Origin: an uncultured Pelagibacteraceae bacterium | GTDB lineage: Bacteria; Pseudomonadota; Alphaproteobacteria; Pelagibacterales; Pelagibacteraceae | Assembly (NCBI GenBank): GCA_902564245.1 | Contig: CACFAF010000010.1 | Location: 1 to 34,382 of the forward strand | Length of the DNA: 34,382 nt | Direction: 5' to 3' | Shown: positions 1 to 7,829 of the stretch, one piece after another | Position numbering within the stretch: position 1 is the stretch's first letter | Layout: the number at the start of each line of letters is the position of its first letter | Translations under genes and position numbers: made by a program | The notes under the pieces: model-generated | Seen by the model: the letters and a program-made list of their open reading frames with translations, nothing else | Told to the model about the DNA's origin: nothing | Databases searched by the model: none

Positions 1-429
1 AATAAACATCGCTAAATCAATATAAAAAACTTTTGGATTTTTCCCACTCAACACATATCTTGGTCTTTGTTGATCAAAAGTGTAAATTCTATTTCTTCTT
101 AAGTTTCTAGCTATTGAATAAAAGTTTTCATGAATAATATTATCATCATCTAAAAAATATATAAAAATATTTATATATTTAGAAAAATTTTTATTAACAA
201 ATTCTAGACCTTTGTTTCTTTGTGCATTACCTTGGTTTTCTTTATTTTTAGATTTGTGATAAAGTTCTATTATTTTAGAATTATCTTTAGATTTGTTTAA
301 ACCCTTAAAGTTTTTTTCTTTATCATAAATTATTATCCATTTAAAAATCTTGTTAAAATTTATACTTTCTTTAATTTTTTGTAAGTTATTAATTCTATAA
401 GCAGGAGTTATAATCACTATTTTATTCAT
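1..429 (-). CDS. GT-A glycosyltransferase, partial (GT43-like motifs)
   Basis: The frame is open for 143 codons from an ATG at 429-427 and runs off the left edge, so the C-terminus is missing. It starts MNKIVIITPAYR, the usual first beta strand of a GT-A fold. At about residues 60-105 it has NAQRNKGLEF followed by YFLDDDN. The QRN...L then DDDN pairing resembles family GT43 glucuronyltransferases, whose DDD motif binds the metal and sugar nucleotide. A GT2-like enzyme remains possible. It is the last visible gene of a minus-strand group with the oxidoreductase and GT17-like gene upstream (27 bp from the former), which suggests a surface-glycan role. The acceptor and sugar cannot be read from the sequence. 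Confidence 0.75.
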   Translation of the reverse strand, partial: MNKIVIITPAYRINNLQKIKESINFNKIFKWIIIYDKEKNFKGLNKSKDNSKIIELYHKSKNKENQGNAQRNKGLEFVNKNFSKYINIFIYFLDDDNIIHENFYSIARNLRRNRIYTFDQQRPRYVLSGKNPKVFYIDLAMFI

Positions 430-456
430 ATAATATCTCCAATTATTTTTAAATTT

Positions 457-1455
457 TTATTTTGATAGACCTTTAGACCATTCATCAAGGATTCTCATGT
501 TAACTAAAGACTCATCAATTTCCATCATAGTATCTTTTAAATTTTTATTTTGAATTTTTTTTGCAAACATATCTATTTGACTGGCATATACACTGTAATC
601 AGAGTTTACAAATTTCTTATAATATCTTTGATCAGTATAGATCTCAAAAAAACTTCTTTTTTCTGGATTCCATGGAGAAGATATTACAATTTTTCCTTTA
701 GTTCCTTTAATAATACAGTTGTTAATCATATGTTTTCTTATTGATGTGTTAAGTTTCATAACTATTTTATTATCAAAAGTTAAATCTGCATGAGCTATAT
801 CATCTACTCCAGTTTCACAAATATTACCTTTAATATTACTTAATTTAAATTGATTCAGATCAATGTCTTTTTTTATTATTCTTGCAATCAATAAACTTAA
901 AGAAGTTGGATAACATCCAACATCTAGTATAGCTCCTCCACCGAGTTTTTTATTAAAAATTCTTGAATTTGGATTAATTCTTTTTGTGTTGTACCCAAAA
1001 GAAGACTCTAAAGAATGAATATCTCCTATTTCTTTTTCATCGATAATTTTACACAATTCTTTAGTTTGTGGATGAGATCTGTATGCAAAAGCTTCAGAAA
1101 AAGTTATATCTGAATTAACTAATTCTTTTTTAATTTTTTCAGCTTCTTTAAAATTTAAAGTGATAGGTTTTTCACATAAAATATTTTTTTTTGCCTTAAT
1201 TGACTTAATAGCTAAATCTAAGTGAGTATTATTTAATGTTGCTATATAAACTGCATCAATATCTTTACAATTTAATAATTCATCGTAATTAGAGAAAAAA
1301 AGATTTTCCTCAATATTTAAATTCTTAATCAATTCAGAATTTTTTTTTTTAGTCAAACTTGATACTGCTACAATTTTAGAATTATCTACTTCTTTAATAG
1401 CATTTACGAATTTATTAGAAATATTTCCAAGTCCTATTATTCCCCATTTAATCAT
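457..1455 (-). CDS. Gfo/Idh/MocA-family NAD(P)-dependent oxidoreductase
   Basis: 332 residues, a normal length for the family. The N-terminus has the Rossmann glycine motif GIIGLGNIS at residues 5-13. CEKPITLN near residue 95 carries the family EKP signature that holds the nicotinamide and the catalytic lysine. The C-terminal half has the GGGAILDVGCYP segment typical of the alpha/beta substrate domain. Members oxidise or epimerise sugar hydroxyls, and also act as dehydratases or dehalogenases. With glycosyltransferases on both sides, a role in modifying a sugar for a surface glycan is the best guess. It starts 4 bp after the GT17-like stop and is probably co-transcribed. The exact substrate is unknown. 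Confidence 0.88.
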   Translation of the reverse strand: MIKWGIIGLGNISNKFVNAIKEVDNSKIVAVSSLTKKKNSELIKNLNIEENLFFSNYDELLNCKDIDAVYIATLNNTHLDLAIKSIKAKKNILCEKPITLNFKEAEKIKKELVNSDITFSEAFAYRSHPQTKELCKIIDEKEIGDIHSLESSFGYNTKRINPNSRIFNKKLGGGAILDVGCYPTSLSLLIARIIKKDIDLNQFKLSNIKGNICETGVDDIAHADLTFDNKIVMKLNTSIRKHMINNCIIKGTKGKIVISSPWNPEKRSFFEIYTDQRYYKKFVNSDYSVYASQIDMFAKKIQNKNLKDTMMEIDESLVNMRILDEWSKGLSK

Positions 1456-1459
1456 AAAA

Positions 1460-2347
1460 TTAGTTATCTAACCATTTTATATAATCGTTTTTATTATTAT
1501 TTAAATATTCTGGTAATAAACTTAAATCTACTTTTTTTAATTTATAGTTATAATTCCATTTTTCTTTTGAAGATTTATCTGCAAAGTGATCATAAAATAC
1601 AACTTTTTCTTTAATACTTTTCCTTAAGTCATCTAAAGTAAGTTTGCTAATTTCAAACTCATCGTGATGACCAAAATTTTTCATTTTATCAAATAAATCT
1701 TCAGGTGTTTTGATGTTAGTAAAATGCCAACCACCATCTTCTATTATTTCTAAGTTCATTTTCTTATTGTCTGAAAATAAAGTATCTATTCTCCAAAAAG
1801 GATATATCTTATTCTTTAAATTTCTAAGATTAGAAAAAGATATTAATTTTTTCTTTTTGCATGCTTTTGATCCAAACCAAGGCATTAAATCATATAGCAA
1901 ATTAAACTTATAATAAAATAATAATTGTTTAAAAATAAAAAAATCTTTTTTACTATTTTGAAAACTCTTAGAATCTAAATTCGGTATTTCATCATTATCA
2001 CTTAAAATAATTAGATCTTCATCTTGTGCTTCTTTTATAGCGTTAGACATATAATTATAAGATTGTTCAATTCTTTTTAAACTGTTGTGTCTTTTGACCT
2101 CTGGTTTTTTAATTTCATTTTCGTTTAGTATCAAATCAACTGGTTCATTTTCAATGACTAAATATATAATTTTATCTTTAAATCTAGGGTAATCATTAAT
2201 ATTAAAGTTTAATTTTTTTCTTTTTCCAGAATGTGAAAATAATGATTCAATTACTACAAATTTATGAACATTTTTATTAAGAACATTAAATCTTAAATCA
2301 AGCATCATACTTTCAGAATAAAAAGTTGTACAATCGTAAATTTTCAT
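1460..2347 (-). CDS. GT17-like glycosyltransferase
   Basis: 295 residues. The N-terminus, with DCTTFYSESMMLDLRFNVL at residues 5-23 and FVVIESLFSHSGKRK at about 31-45, matches the pattern of family 17 (beta-1,4-mannosyl-glycoprotein N-acetylglucosaminyltransferase-like). There is a DxD-type metal site, ILSDNDEIP, near residue 118, preceded by an R-x-EQSYNYM helix as in the family. Bacterial members are usually found in polysaccharide or glycan clusters, as here. It is the first gene of the minus-strand group running towards the left edge. Donor and acceptor are not predictable. No signal peptide is visible, so it probably acts on the cytoplasmic side. Confidence 0.8.
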   Translation of the reverse strand: MKIYDCTTFYSESMMLDLRFNVLNKNVHKFVVIESLFSHSGKRKKLNFNINDYPRFKDKIIYLVIENEPVDLILNENEIKKPEVKRHNSLKRIEQSYNYMSNAIKEAQDEDLIILSDNDEIPNLDSKSFQNSKKDFFIFKQLLFYYKFNLLYDLMPWFGSKACKKKKLISFSNLRNLKNKIYPFWRIDTLFSDNKKMNLEIIEDGGWHFTNIKTPEDLFDKMKNFGHHDEFEISKLTLDDLRKSIKEKVVFYDHFADKSSKEKWNYNYKLKKVDLSLLPEYLNNNKNDYIKWLDN

Positions 2348-2454
2348 AAAAAATTAATATTCTTTCTAATTTGTAATTGTAATATTATCTAGGTTAAATA
2401 ACTCAACTATGTGTCGAATCAATGTTCTTGTGAAATTGCGTTATTAAATATGGA

Positions 2455-2664
2455 TTATAAGGATGCGATTATCCCAGTTATTACGACTACTGAACTAATT
2501 AAACCAAAAAAAACTAGTGTTTCTTTTTTTTGTTTTTTTTGTTCTTCCCTGACTTTGAACAACAAATTATTAATATCTACTCTGCCAGGGATTTTTCTTT
2601 TTACAAATTCAGCACTTTCTGGGGTCCCACTTTGCTGTTTATGTAATAGTTGTTCCGAACTCAT
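2455..2664 (-). CDS. Small C-tail-anchored membrane protein, unknown function
   Basis: 69 residues. The first 45 are polar and charged (KIPGRVDINNLL, then VREEQKKQKKE). They are followed by one hydrophobic helix, about residues 50-68, which ends the protein. This is the shape of a tail-anchored protein with its N-terminus in the cytoplasm. The opposite strand has an overlapping open frame, but its translation is cysteine- and serine-rich with no recognisable pattern. The reverse frame has the ordered polar-then-TM layout of a real protein. I do not recognise a named family. It stands divergent from the winged-helix regulator, so the two may share a control region. Confidence 0.65.
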   Translation of the reverse strand: MSSEQLLHKQQSGTPESAEFVKRKIPGRVDINNLLFKVREEQKKQKKETLVFFGLISSVVVITGIIASL

Positions 2665-2719
2665 ATAAAAATAATTTAACCATGGTATTCAAATATTGAC
2701 AATGAATTTCTAATCCAAA

Positions 2720-2758
2720 TTGGGTTTGTGTACTAAATCTTGTGTTCATTTTGGGTTT
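2720..2758. promoter_or_regulatory. Direct repeat TTGGGTTT x2, possible operator
   Basis: TTGGGTTT occurs at 2720-2727 and again at 2751-2758, 31 bp apart, which is close to three helical turns. It lies in the 127 bp between the divergent small membrane protein and the winged-helix regulator. A repeat on one helix face upstream of a regulator with two DNA-binding units suggests an autoregulatory operator. The motif is short and could be chance. Confidence 0.25.
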
Positions 2759-2791
2759 AAGATATATTTAATATAAATTTTATTGTTGATT

Positions 2792-3766
2792 ATGAGCTTA
2801 AATATAAAATTACCTGATATTTCAAAACAAATTTATAAAAAAGATGTTCATCAAATATTACAAAGTAATTTTAATGAAATTGTTAAATTTTGGTGGATTC
2901 ATCAGTTGGGTTGGATTAATTCGGCATATTTAACTTTTAAAGATCATGAAAAATTTTTAATAGCAATATATTTACAAAAAAAAACTTTAGAGTTTTACTC
3001 GCGACACTTTGTAAAAATTTCATACGATGATTTTTATGCAAAAACTTCTTTAGAAATAGAAAAGTTCAATATTGTTGAAATTGCGAAAGATCTTGAATTA
3101 CCTAAAGAAACTGCACGTAGAAAAATTTTAGAACTTGAAAAAATAGGATTTATTCGTAGACAAAAAAAAAAGATCATATTGGATAGATCTGTTTTTCCTT
3201 CAATTAAACCAAATAACTCTACTAAAAGAATGGCTGAATTTTTATCTAAATTTTCAAAAATTTTAAAAAAATATAGAATTTTGAATAATTATTTAGATTC
3301 AAAAGATTTACTAAAATATATTCATAAAAATTTTAGCTATTGTTGGAAACTATTTTATGATCTTCAGTTGCCCATCGTAATGAATTGGAAAAAACACTTT
3401 AAGGAAATTGAGTGTTGGCACATATGGGGATTATGCATACTAAATAAATCCTATAATCCAAAATTTCAATCAATTGAAAATTCAGGAATTGAATTTATAG
3501 AACATTTGGTGCTTAAAAAAGAAAGTCTAGGTTTAAATGCGATGACAATTTCAGATATGACAGGGATACCTAGAGCAACAGTGGTAAGAAAATTAAAAAT
3601 ACTATTAGATAAAAATTATTTAAAAATTGATGAAAAAAAACACTATCATCCGTCAAATGATAATTTTAAAACTATACAAACAACAAATAGAGAAAATATA
3701 AATAATTTAGCAAAATTTACTACAGATATTTTTAATCAGTATTTAGGTTATGAGTTAAGAAAATAA
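2792..3766 (+). CDS. Transcriptional regulator with two winged-helix units
   Basis: 324 residues from the ATG at 2792; TTG codons 6 and 9 bases upstream extend the frame but are less likely starts. Two segments have the same helix-turn-helix pattern. About residues 94-130 hold IVEIAKDLELPKETARRKIL then LEKIGFIRRQKKK. About 250-287 hold MTISDMTGIPRATVVRKLK then LLDKNYLKIDEKK. Each has the recognition helix followed by a lysine/arginine-rich wing, suggesting an internal duplication. The middle is rich in aromatic residues (W37, W38, W44 and others) and matches no ligand-binding domain I know. Its targets are unknown; the neighbouring convergent DMGDH-like operon or the divergent small gene are candidates. 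Confidence 0.75.
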   Translation: MSLNIKLPDISKQIYKKDVHQILQSNFNEIVKFWWIHQLGWINSAYLTFKDHEKFLIAIYLQKKTLEFYSRHFVKISYDDFYAKTSLEIEKFNIVEIAKDLELPKETARRKILELEKIGFIRRQKKKIILDRSVFPSIKPNNSTKRMAEFLSKFSKILKKYRILNNYLDSKDLLKYIHKNFSYCWKLFYDLQLPIVMNWKKHFKEIECWHIWGLCILNKSYNPKFQSIENSGIEFIEHLVLKKESLGLNAMTISDMTGIPRATVVRKLKILLDKNYLKIDEKKHYHPSNDNFKTIQTTNRENINNLAKFTTDIFNQYLGYELRK

Positions 3767-3778
3767 AATCTTTATTTT
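3760..3778. terminator. Weak AT-only hairpin between convergent genes
   Basis: An 8 bp inverted repeat (AAAATAAA / TTTATTTT, 3 nt loop) spans the stop codons of the convergent regulator and GcvT-domain genes. It could end transcription in both directions. An A/T-only stem is weak and common by chance in DNA this AT-rich. Confidence 0.25.
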
Positions 3779-4919
3779 AATTTAGACGGAATGATTTATC
3801 TTTTAATGGTTTCATTTCTATATTTACAGAAAATTTCTTTTTTCCAACTTCTATAAACAAATTTTTATCAAGTAATTCTTCGTTTGATAAACCTGTATTG
3901 ATATATCCATATGATAAATTTTTTTTATAATTAAAAGAATAGTTTCCAGAAGTTGTATTTCCTATAATTTTATTATCTAAATAAATTGGTTCAAAATGTT
4001 GTAATAAAGGTTGACCAGGATTACTATTTTTAATTGAAAGCATAACAAATCTTTTTGATTGTTTCTTATCTTTAATTTTTAACAAAGCTTCTTTGCCAAT
4101 AAAATCAACATTCTTTTTATAACTGATTGCAAAAGCTAACCCTGCTTCATACTGGTTTTCTTCAGGTGAAATATCATGTCCCCAATGAAGAAAACCGCTC
4201 TCCATTCTCATTATATCCATTGCATGCATACCACAGTGTGAGAGATGGAAGTTTTTTCCTTCATTAACTATTATTTGATAAAGTTTTTTAGCATTCTTAA
4301 TTTCTACGTACAGTTCAAATCCTAGTTCGCCAACATAAGATAATCTTTGAGCCCATACTTTAATTCCATTAATTTCGACATACTTAGAAGTTCCAAATTT
4401 AAATATTTCTTTAGAATAATTATCATTGCTAATTCTTGATATTAAATCTCTACTCTTTGGACCAAATAATCCAAGACAACAATAATCTTCAGTAACGTCT
4501 TTAAAAATTATATTTTTTGACAAATATTTCTTAATGTGAAATTTATCATGCTCTCTAGTTGCGGCCGGACCTATTATTCTAAAATGGTTTTTATCAATAC
4601 ATACAACTGATAAATCTGCTTCAATACCTCCATCATTATTTAACATCTGAGTATAGGTAATACTGCCTAAAGTATTTTTTATATTAGCAGTACATAGTCT
4701 TTGAAGCTCTTGAAAAGTTTCCTCACCTTTTAAATCAAATTTAGAAAAAGGAGACATTTCAAATAACCCTACATTATTTATAGTATTTTTTGTTTCAAAC
4801 TCTACTGAAGGAAACCAATTTTGATAATCATAACTATATTCATATTCTGGTTTTTCTTTATTAATAGCGAACCACATCGGTCTTTCATATCCACCTGATA
4901 CTCCAAAGCATGCACCCAC
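3777..4919 (-). CDS. DMGDH-like protein, C-terminal GcvT (folate-binding) part, after frameshift
   Basis: 380-codon frame with GcvT-fold features: ANIKNTLGSITYTQML, NNDGGIEADLSVVCID, SYVGELGFELYVE and GHDISPEENQYEAGL are typical aminomethyltransferase/DMGDH motifs. In dimethylglycine/sarcosine dehydrogenases this region transfers the released C1 unit to tetrahydrofolate. It continues the upstream FAD-domain frame: the joined reading LKK-VGACFGVSGGYERP is what the family has at this junction. The only possible independent start is a GTG at 4919, because an in-frame TAA lies immediately upstream inside the A tract. It is therefore best read as the second half of one gene broken by a +1 base in an A8 run, not as a separate protein. 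Confidence 0.85.
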   Translation of the reverse strand: MGACFGVSGGYERPMWFAINKEKPEYEYSYDYQNWFPSVEFETKNTINNVGLFEMSPFSKFDLKGEETFQELQRLCTANIKNTLGSITYTQMLNNDGGIEADLSVVCIDKNHFRIIGPAATREHDKFHIKKYLSKNIIFKDVTEDYCCLGLFGPKSRDLISRISNDNYSKEIFKFGTSKYVEINGIKVWAQRLSYVGELGFELYVEIKNAKKLYQIIVNEGKNFHLSHCGMHAMDIMRMESGFLHWGHDISPEENQYEAGLAFAISYKKNVDFIGKEALLKIKDKKQSKRFVMLSIKNSNPGQPLLQHFEPIYLDNKIIGNTTSGNYSFNYKKNLSYGYINTGLSNEELLDKNLFIEVGKKKFSVNIEMKPLKDKSFRLN

Positions 4920-6219
4920 TTTTTTTTAATTCTTCATGATAAGGTAAAATTTTTTGATTTCTTGAAGTCTTAGGCTGTTTATATGGCCAATGCATTCCAT
5001 ACAAGTCTCCTAAAGTTTCTGTTACTCTTTCTTTGATAAAATTTACCTCAGAATGAAATTTTTGGAATCTTTTAATATCATAAATAAACAAATCTTCATT
5101 AATATGACCTCTCATCATCCATTCTGCAGTAACTTTTCCAACTCCTCCGCCACTTCCAATTCCAATACTATTAAGACCACAGCATACAAATAAATTCTTC
5201 AATTCTGGAACTTCTCCTAAAAGAGTATTAGTATCTGGTGTGAAAGACTCTGGCCCAGAAAAAAATTTTCTTATACCTGCTTTTTTTAACATCGGAACCC
5301 TTTTTAAAGAAGCTTCTAAATATGGTTCAAAATGTTCAAAATTTTCTGGAAATTCACCATACGAAAAATCTTCTGGAACTCTATTAGTTTTATTAAATGC
5401 TGGAATTGATTTTCCTTCAAAAATTCCAATTAACATTTTCCCTGCATCTTCTTTTAGATATAAACTATCATCAAAATCTCTTAGAACTGGAATGTTTTTT
5501 GGTAAATCATTCAATGGTTCAGTAATTACGTAAAAATGTTCTGCGGGATATAATGGGATACTAACGCCCATGTCTTCACCAATTTGTCTTGACCACATTC
5601 CTGTTGCTAAAACTATATATTCACATTCAATAATTTTACCATTAACTTTCACTCCATTAACTCTTCCATTTTTTGAAATTATTTTCTGAACTGGTGAATT
5701 TTGAAATATTTTCACTCCTTCGTTTCTCGCGGCTTTTGCTAACAAATTTGTTACCCCTATAGGATCTGCTTGACCATCTCCTGGCATATAAATTCCACCT
5801 AAAATATCTTGATCATTAATTATAGGATAAATATTTTTAATTTGATTAATGTTTAAAACTTCAACATTAACATCATATAGTTGAGCTGTTGTTGCTTGTC
5901 TTAAAAGTTCTTGCCATCTTCCTTTTGTTGTTGCTATTGAAAGAGCTCCATTAAGTTTTAATCCACTAGAAAAATCAATTTCTTTTTCTAGTCTTTTATA
6001 AAGTTCTAAAGAATATTTTCTAATTTTAGTTATTCCAGCAGATGGTCCTAATTGACTAACAAGTCCTGCCGCATGCCAAGTCGTTCCAGAAGTTAACTGA
6101 TCTCTTTCAAGTAAAATAGTGTCTTTCCAACCAAATTTTGCCAAGTGATATGCTGTAGAACAGCCTGATACCCCACCTCCAATTACTACAACTTTACAAT
6201 TATCAGGGATTTCTTTCAT
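4885..6219 (-). CDS. DMGDH-like FAD-dependent oxidoreductase, N-terminal part (frameshifted gene)
   Basis: 444 codons. VVIGGGVSGCSTAYHLAKFG (residues 11-30) is the FAD dinucleotide-binding motif. SGTTWHAAGL (44-53) has the histidine (H49) that in dimethylglycine and sarcosine dehydrogenases carries covalent FAD. The family N-demethylates glycine derivatives and passes the C1 unit to folate in the GcvT domain. After PYHEELKK the frame runs through an A8 tract (4920-4927) into the out-of-family tail SGCMLWSIRWI and stops. Removing one A joins it to the GcvT-part frame, giving one protein of about 810 residues, the normal DMGDH-like size. It follows the SET gene by 20 bp in the same operon. Demethylation of the exact amine is inferred. 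Confidence 0.87.
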   Translation of the reverse strand: MKEIPDNCKVVVIGGGVSGCSTAYHLAKFGWKDTILLERDQLTSGTTWHAAGLVSQLGPSAGITKIRKYSLELYKRLEKEIDFSSGLKLNGALSIATTKGRWQELLRQATTAQLYDVNVEVLNINQIKNIYPIINDQDILGGIYMPGDGQADPIGVTNLLAKAARNEGVKIFQNSPVQKIISKNGRVNGVKVNGKIIECEYIVLATGMWSRQIGEDMGVSIPLYPAEHFYVITEPLNDLPKNIPVLRDFDDSLYLKEDAGKMLIGIFEGKSIPAFNKTNRVPEDFSYGEFPENFEHFEPYLEASLKRVPMLKKAGIRKFFSGPESFTPDTNTLLGEVPELKNLFVCCGLNSIGIGSGGGVGKVTAEWMMRGHINEDLFIYDIKRFQKFHSEVNFIKERVTETLGDLYGMHWPYKQPKTSRNQKILPYHEELKKSGCMLWSIRWI

Positions 6220-6239
6220 ACGATATAAGATTATTACAC

Positions 6240-6680
6240 TTATATCATTTGTAAACCAACACCAGTTTTTGGATATGTATACAAATTATAATTCGCTGTC
6301 AGTTCTTGACCTGCTTTAATATCTTTGAATGCTACCATGAACATATATTTTGCATCTGTTTTTTCATGAAGGTTATAAAACATGTTTTCTCTATCATTCT
6401 TACCATCTTTAATTTTTTTAGTACTTGTATTTGGATCTACAGAGTCACCAAATTTTAATTTTGGCAGAACGTCTGATACCATTCTCATAACTGTTGGTTC
6501 ATTTGAATGATTATAAAAACCTCCAAGTGGAGTTCTGATATATTTATTTTCAAACTGTTCATCTCTTATATGGGTTACACCAATAAAAGAATTTTTTTTA
6601 ATATCGACCGTTGCAAACAAACCTAACCCTTCGATAGGTGAGTTTTTTATAGTTAATCCATCTGGTAAAGGTCTATACAT
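6240..6680 (-). CDS. Small SET-domain protein
   Basis: 146 residues, mostly one SET domain. EGLGLFA at 17-23 is the first SAM-binding motif, YNHSNEP at 56-62 is the NHS motif, and AGQELTANYN at 123-132 is the ELTxxY motif with the catalytic-type tyrosine. SET domains transfer methyl groups from SAM to protein lysines. In bacteria the targets are mostly unknown; ribosomal and other small proteins are the known cases for relatives. Its start codon overlaps the alanine dehydrogenase stop by one base (TAATG), indicating translational coupling. Placement between alanine dehydrogenase and the DMGDH-like gene suggests a link to C1/SAM or amino-acid metabolism, but that is inference. Confidence 0.85.
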   Translation of the reverse strand: MYRPLPDGLTIKNSPIEGLGLFATVDIKKNSFIGVTHIRDEQFENKYIRTPLGGFYNHSNEPTVMRMVSDVLPKLKFGDSVDPNTSTKKIKDGKNDRENMFYNLHEKTDAKYMFMVAFKDIKAGQELTANYNLYTYPKTGVGLQMI

Positions 6681-7795
6681 TATTGAACTACCTCTAGAGG
6701 TGAAATATATTTATGACCAAAAACATCTGCTACTGCTTTATACGTAACATTTCCTTTATAAACATTTAAGCCAGCTAAAAAATTATGATCTTCATTTAAT
6801 GCTTTACGATAACCATCTTTTGCTAACTTTGATAAAAAAGGTAACGTCGCTTTATTTAGTGCTATAGTAGAAGTTCTTGGTACTCCACCAGGCATATTAG
6901 CAACACAATAATGAACAACATCATCAACAATGTAGGTTGGTTCTGCATGGGTTGTAGGTTTACTTGTTTCTACACAACCTCCTTGGTCTATAGCTACATC
7001 AACTATAACTGAACCTCTTTTCATTTTTTTTAGCATTTCTTTAGTAATTAATTTTGGTGCTTCAGCACCAGGTATTAAAACTCCTCCAACTAATAAATCA
7101 CATTTTGTTAACAAATTTTCTAAATCAGCTTTATCAGTATGAATTGGATTAATTTTATCTCCAAAAATTTTAACTAATTGTTTTAATCTCTCTTCTGATT
7201 TATCTAATATACTTACATTAGCTCTCATACCAGTAGCTATAATTGCCGCATTTTCTCCCACTACACCACCTCCTAAAATCACGACATTTCCTGGTTCAAC
7301 TCCTGGAGCGCCTCCTAATAAAAGACCTCTTCCTCTCTGATTTTTTTCCAAACAATGTGCTCCAGCTTGCACAGACATTCTTCCAGCAACTGCACTCATA
7401 GGTGCTAACAATGGAAGTCTGCCAATATTGTCTGTAACTGTTTCATAAGCAATGCAAATAGATTTTGTATCTATCAATCCTTGTGTTAGTTCTTTTGCAG
7501 CTGCTAAATGTAAATATGTAAAAACAATTTGATTTTCTTTTATCATTTTTACTTCATTTGCTAGAGGTTCTTTAACTTTAACTATGATCTCTGCATCATT
7601 GAAAATATCTTCAGCTTTTTCGACTATTTTTGCTCCAGCATCTATATATTGTTCGTTATAAAATCCTGCTTCAAAGCCACCATTATTTTCTACCAAAACT
7701 TGATGTCCATTTGAATTTAAAATTTTAACACTTTCGGGAGTTAAACCTATCCTGTTTTCTTGAGGTTTTATTTCTTTAGGAACACCTATTTTCAT
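6680..7795 (-). CDS. ald: Alanine dehydrogenase
   Basis: 371 residues, the usual length. It starts MKIGVPKEIKPQENRIGLTP, the family N-terminus. FTYLHLAAAKELT near residue 95 has the substrate-binding histidine region. VILGGGVVGENAA near 173 is the NAD Rossmann motif, and AHCLEKNQRGRGLLLGGAPGV is the conserved pre-Rossmann segment. It interconverts alanine and pyruvate with NAD and releases ammonium. Beside a pyruvate-dependent taurine aminotransferase (34 bp upstream, same strand), its job is most likely to regenerate pyruvate from alanine, the known Tpa/Ald pairing in taurine dissimilation. It is translationally coupled to the SET gene. Confidence 0.95.
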   Translation of the reverse strand: MKIGVPKEIKPQENRIGLTPESVKILNSNGHQVLVENNGGFEAGFYNEQYIDAGAKIVEKAEDIFNDAEIIVKVKEPLANEVKMIKENQIVFTYLHLAAAKELTQGLIDTKSICIAYETVTDNIGRLPLLAPMSAVAGRMSVQAGAHCLEKNQRGRGLLLGGAPGVEPGNVVILGGGVVGENAAIIATGMRANVSILDKSEERLKQLVKIFGDKINPIHTDKADLENLLTKCDLLVGGVLIPGAEAPKLITKEMLKKMKRGSVIVDVAIDQGGCVETSKPTTHAEPTYIVDDVVHYCVANMPGGVPRTSTIALNKATLPFLSKLAKDGYRKALNEDHNFLAGLNVYKGNVTYKAVADVFGHKYISPLEVVQ

Positions 7796-7829
7796 ATATC
7801 CGCAGTTAAATTATAATTGATGAAATTTA

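Noticed and set aside
2411-2668. 85-codon plus-strand frame opposite the small tail-anchored protein
   Set aside because: Its translation is Ser/Cys/Phe-rich with no ordered domain, while the minus frame gives a polar region followed by a clean TM helix. Only one is likely real.
3777-4919. Independent aminomethyltransferase (gcvT) gene starting at GTG 4919
   Set aside because: The first residues match the middle of DMGDH-like proteins, there is no ribosome site, and the frame joins the upstream one by loss of a single A.
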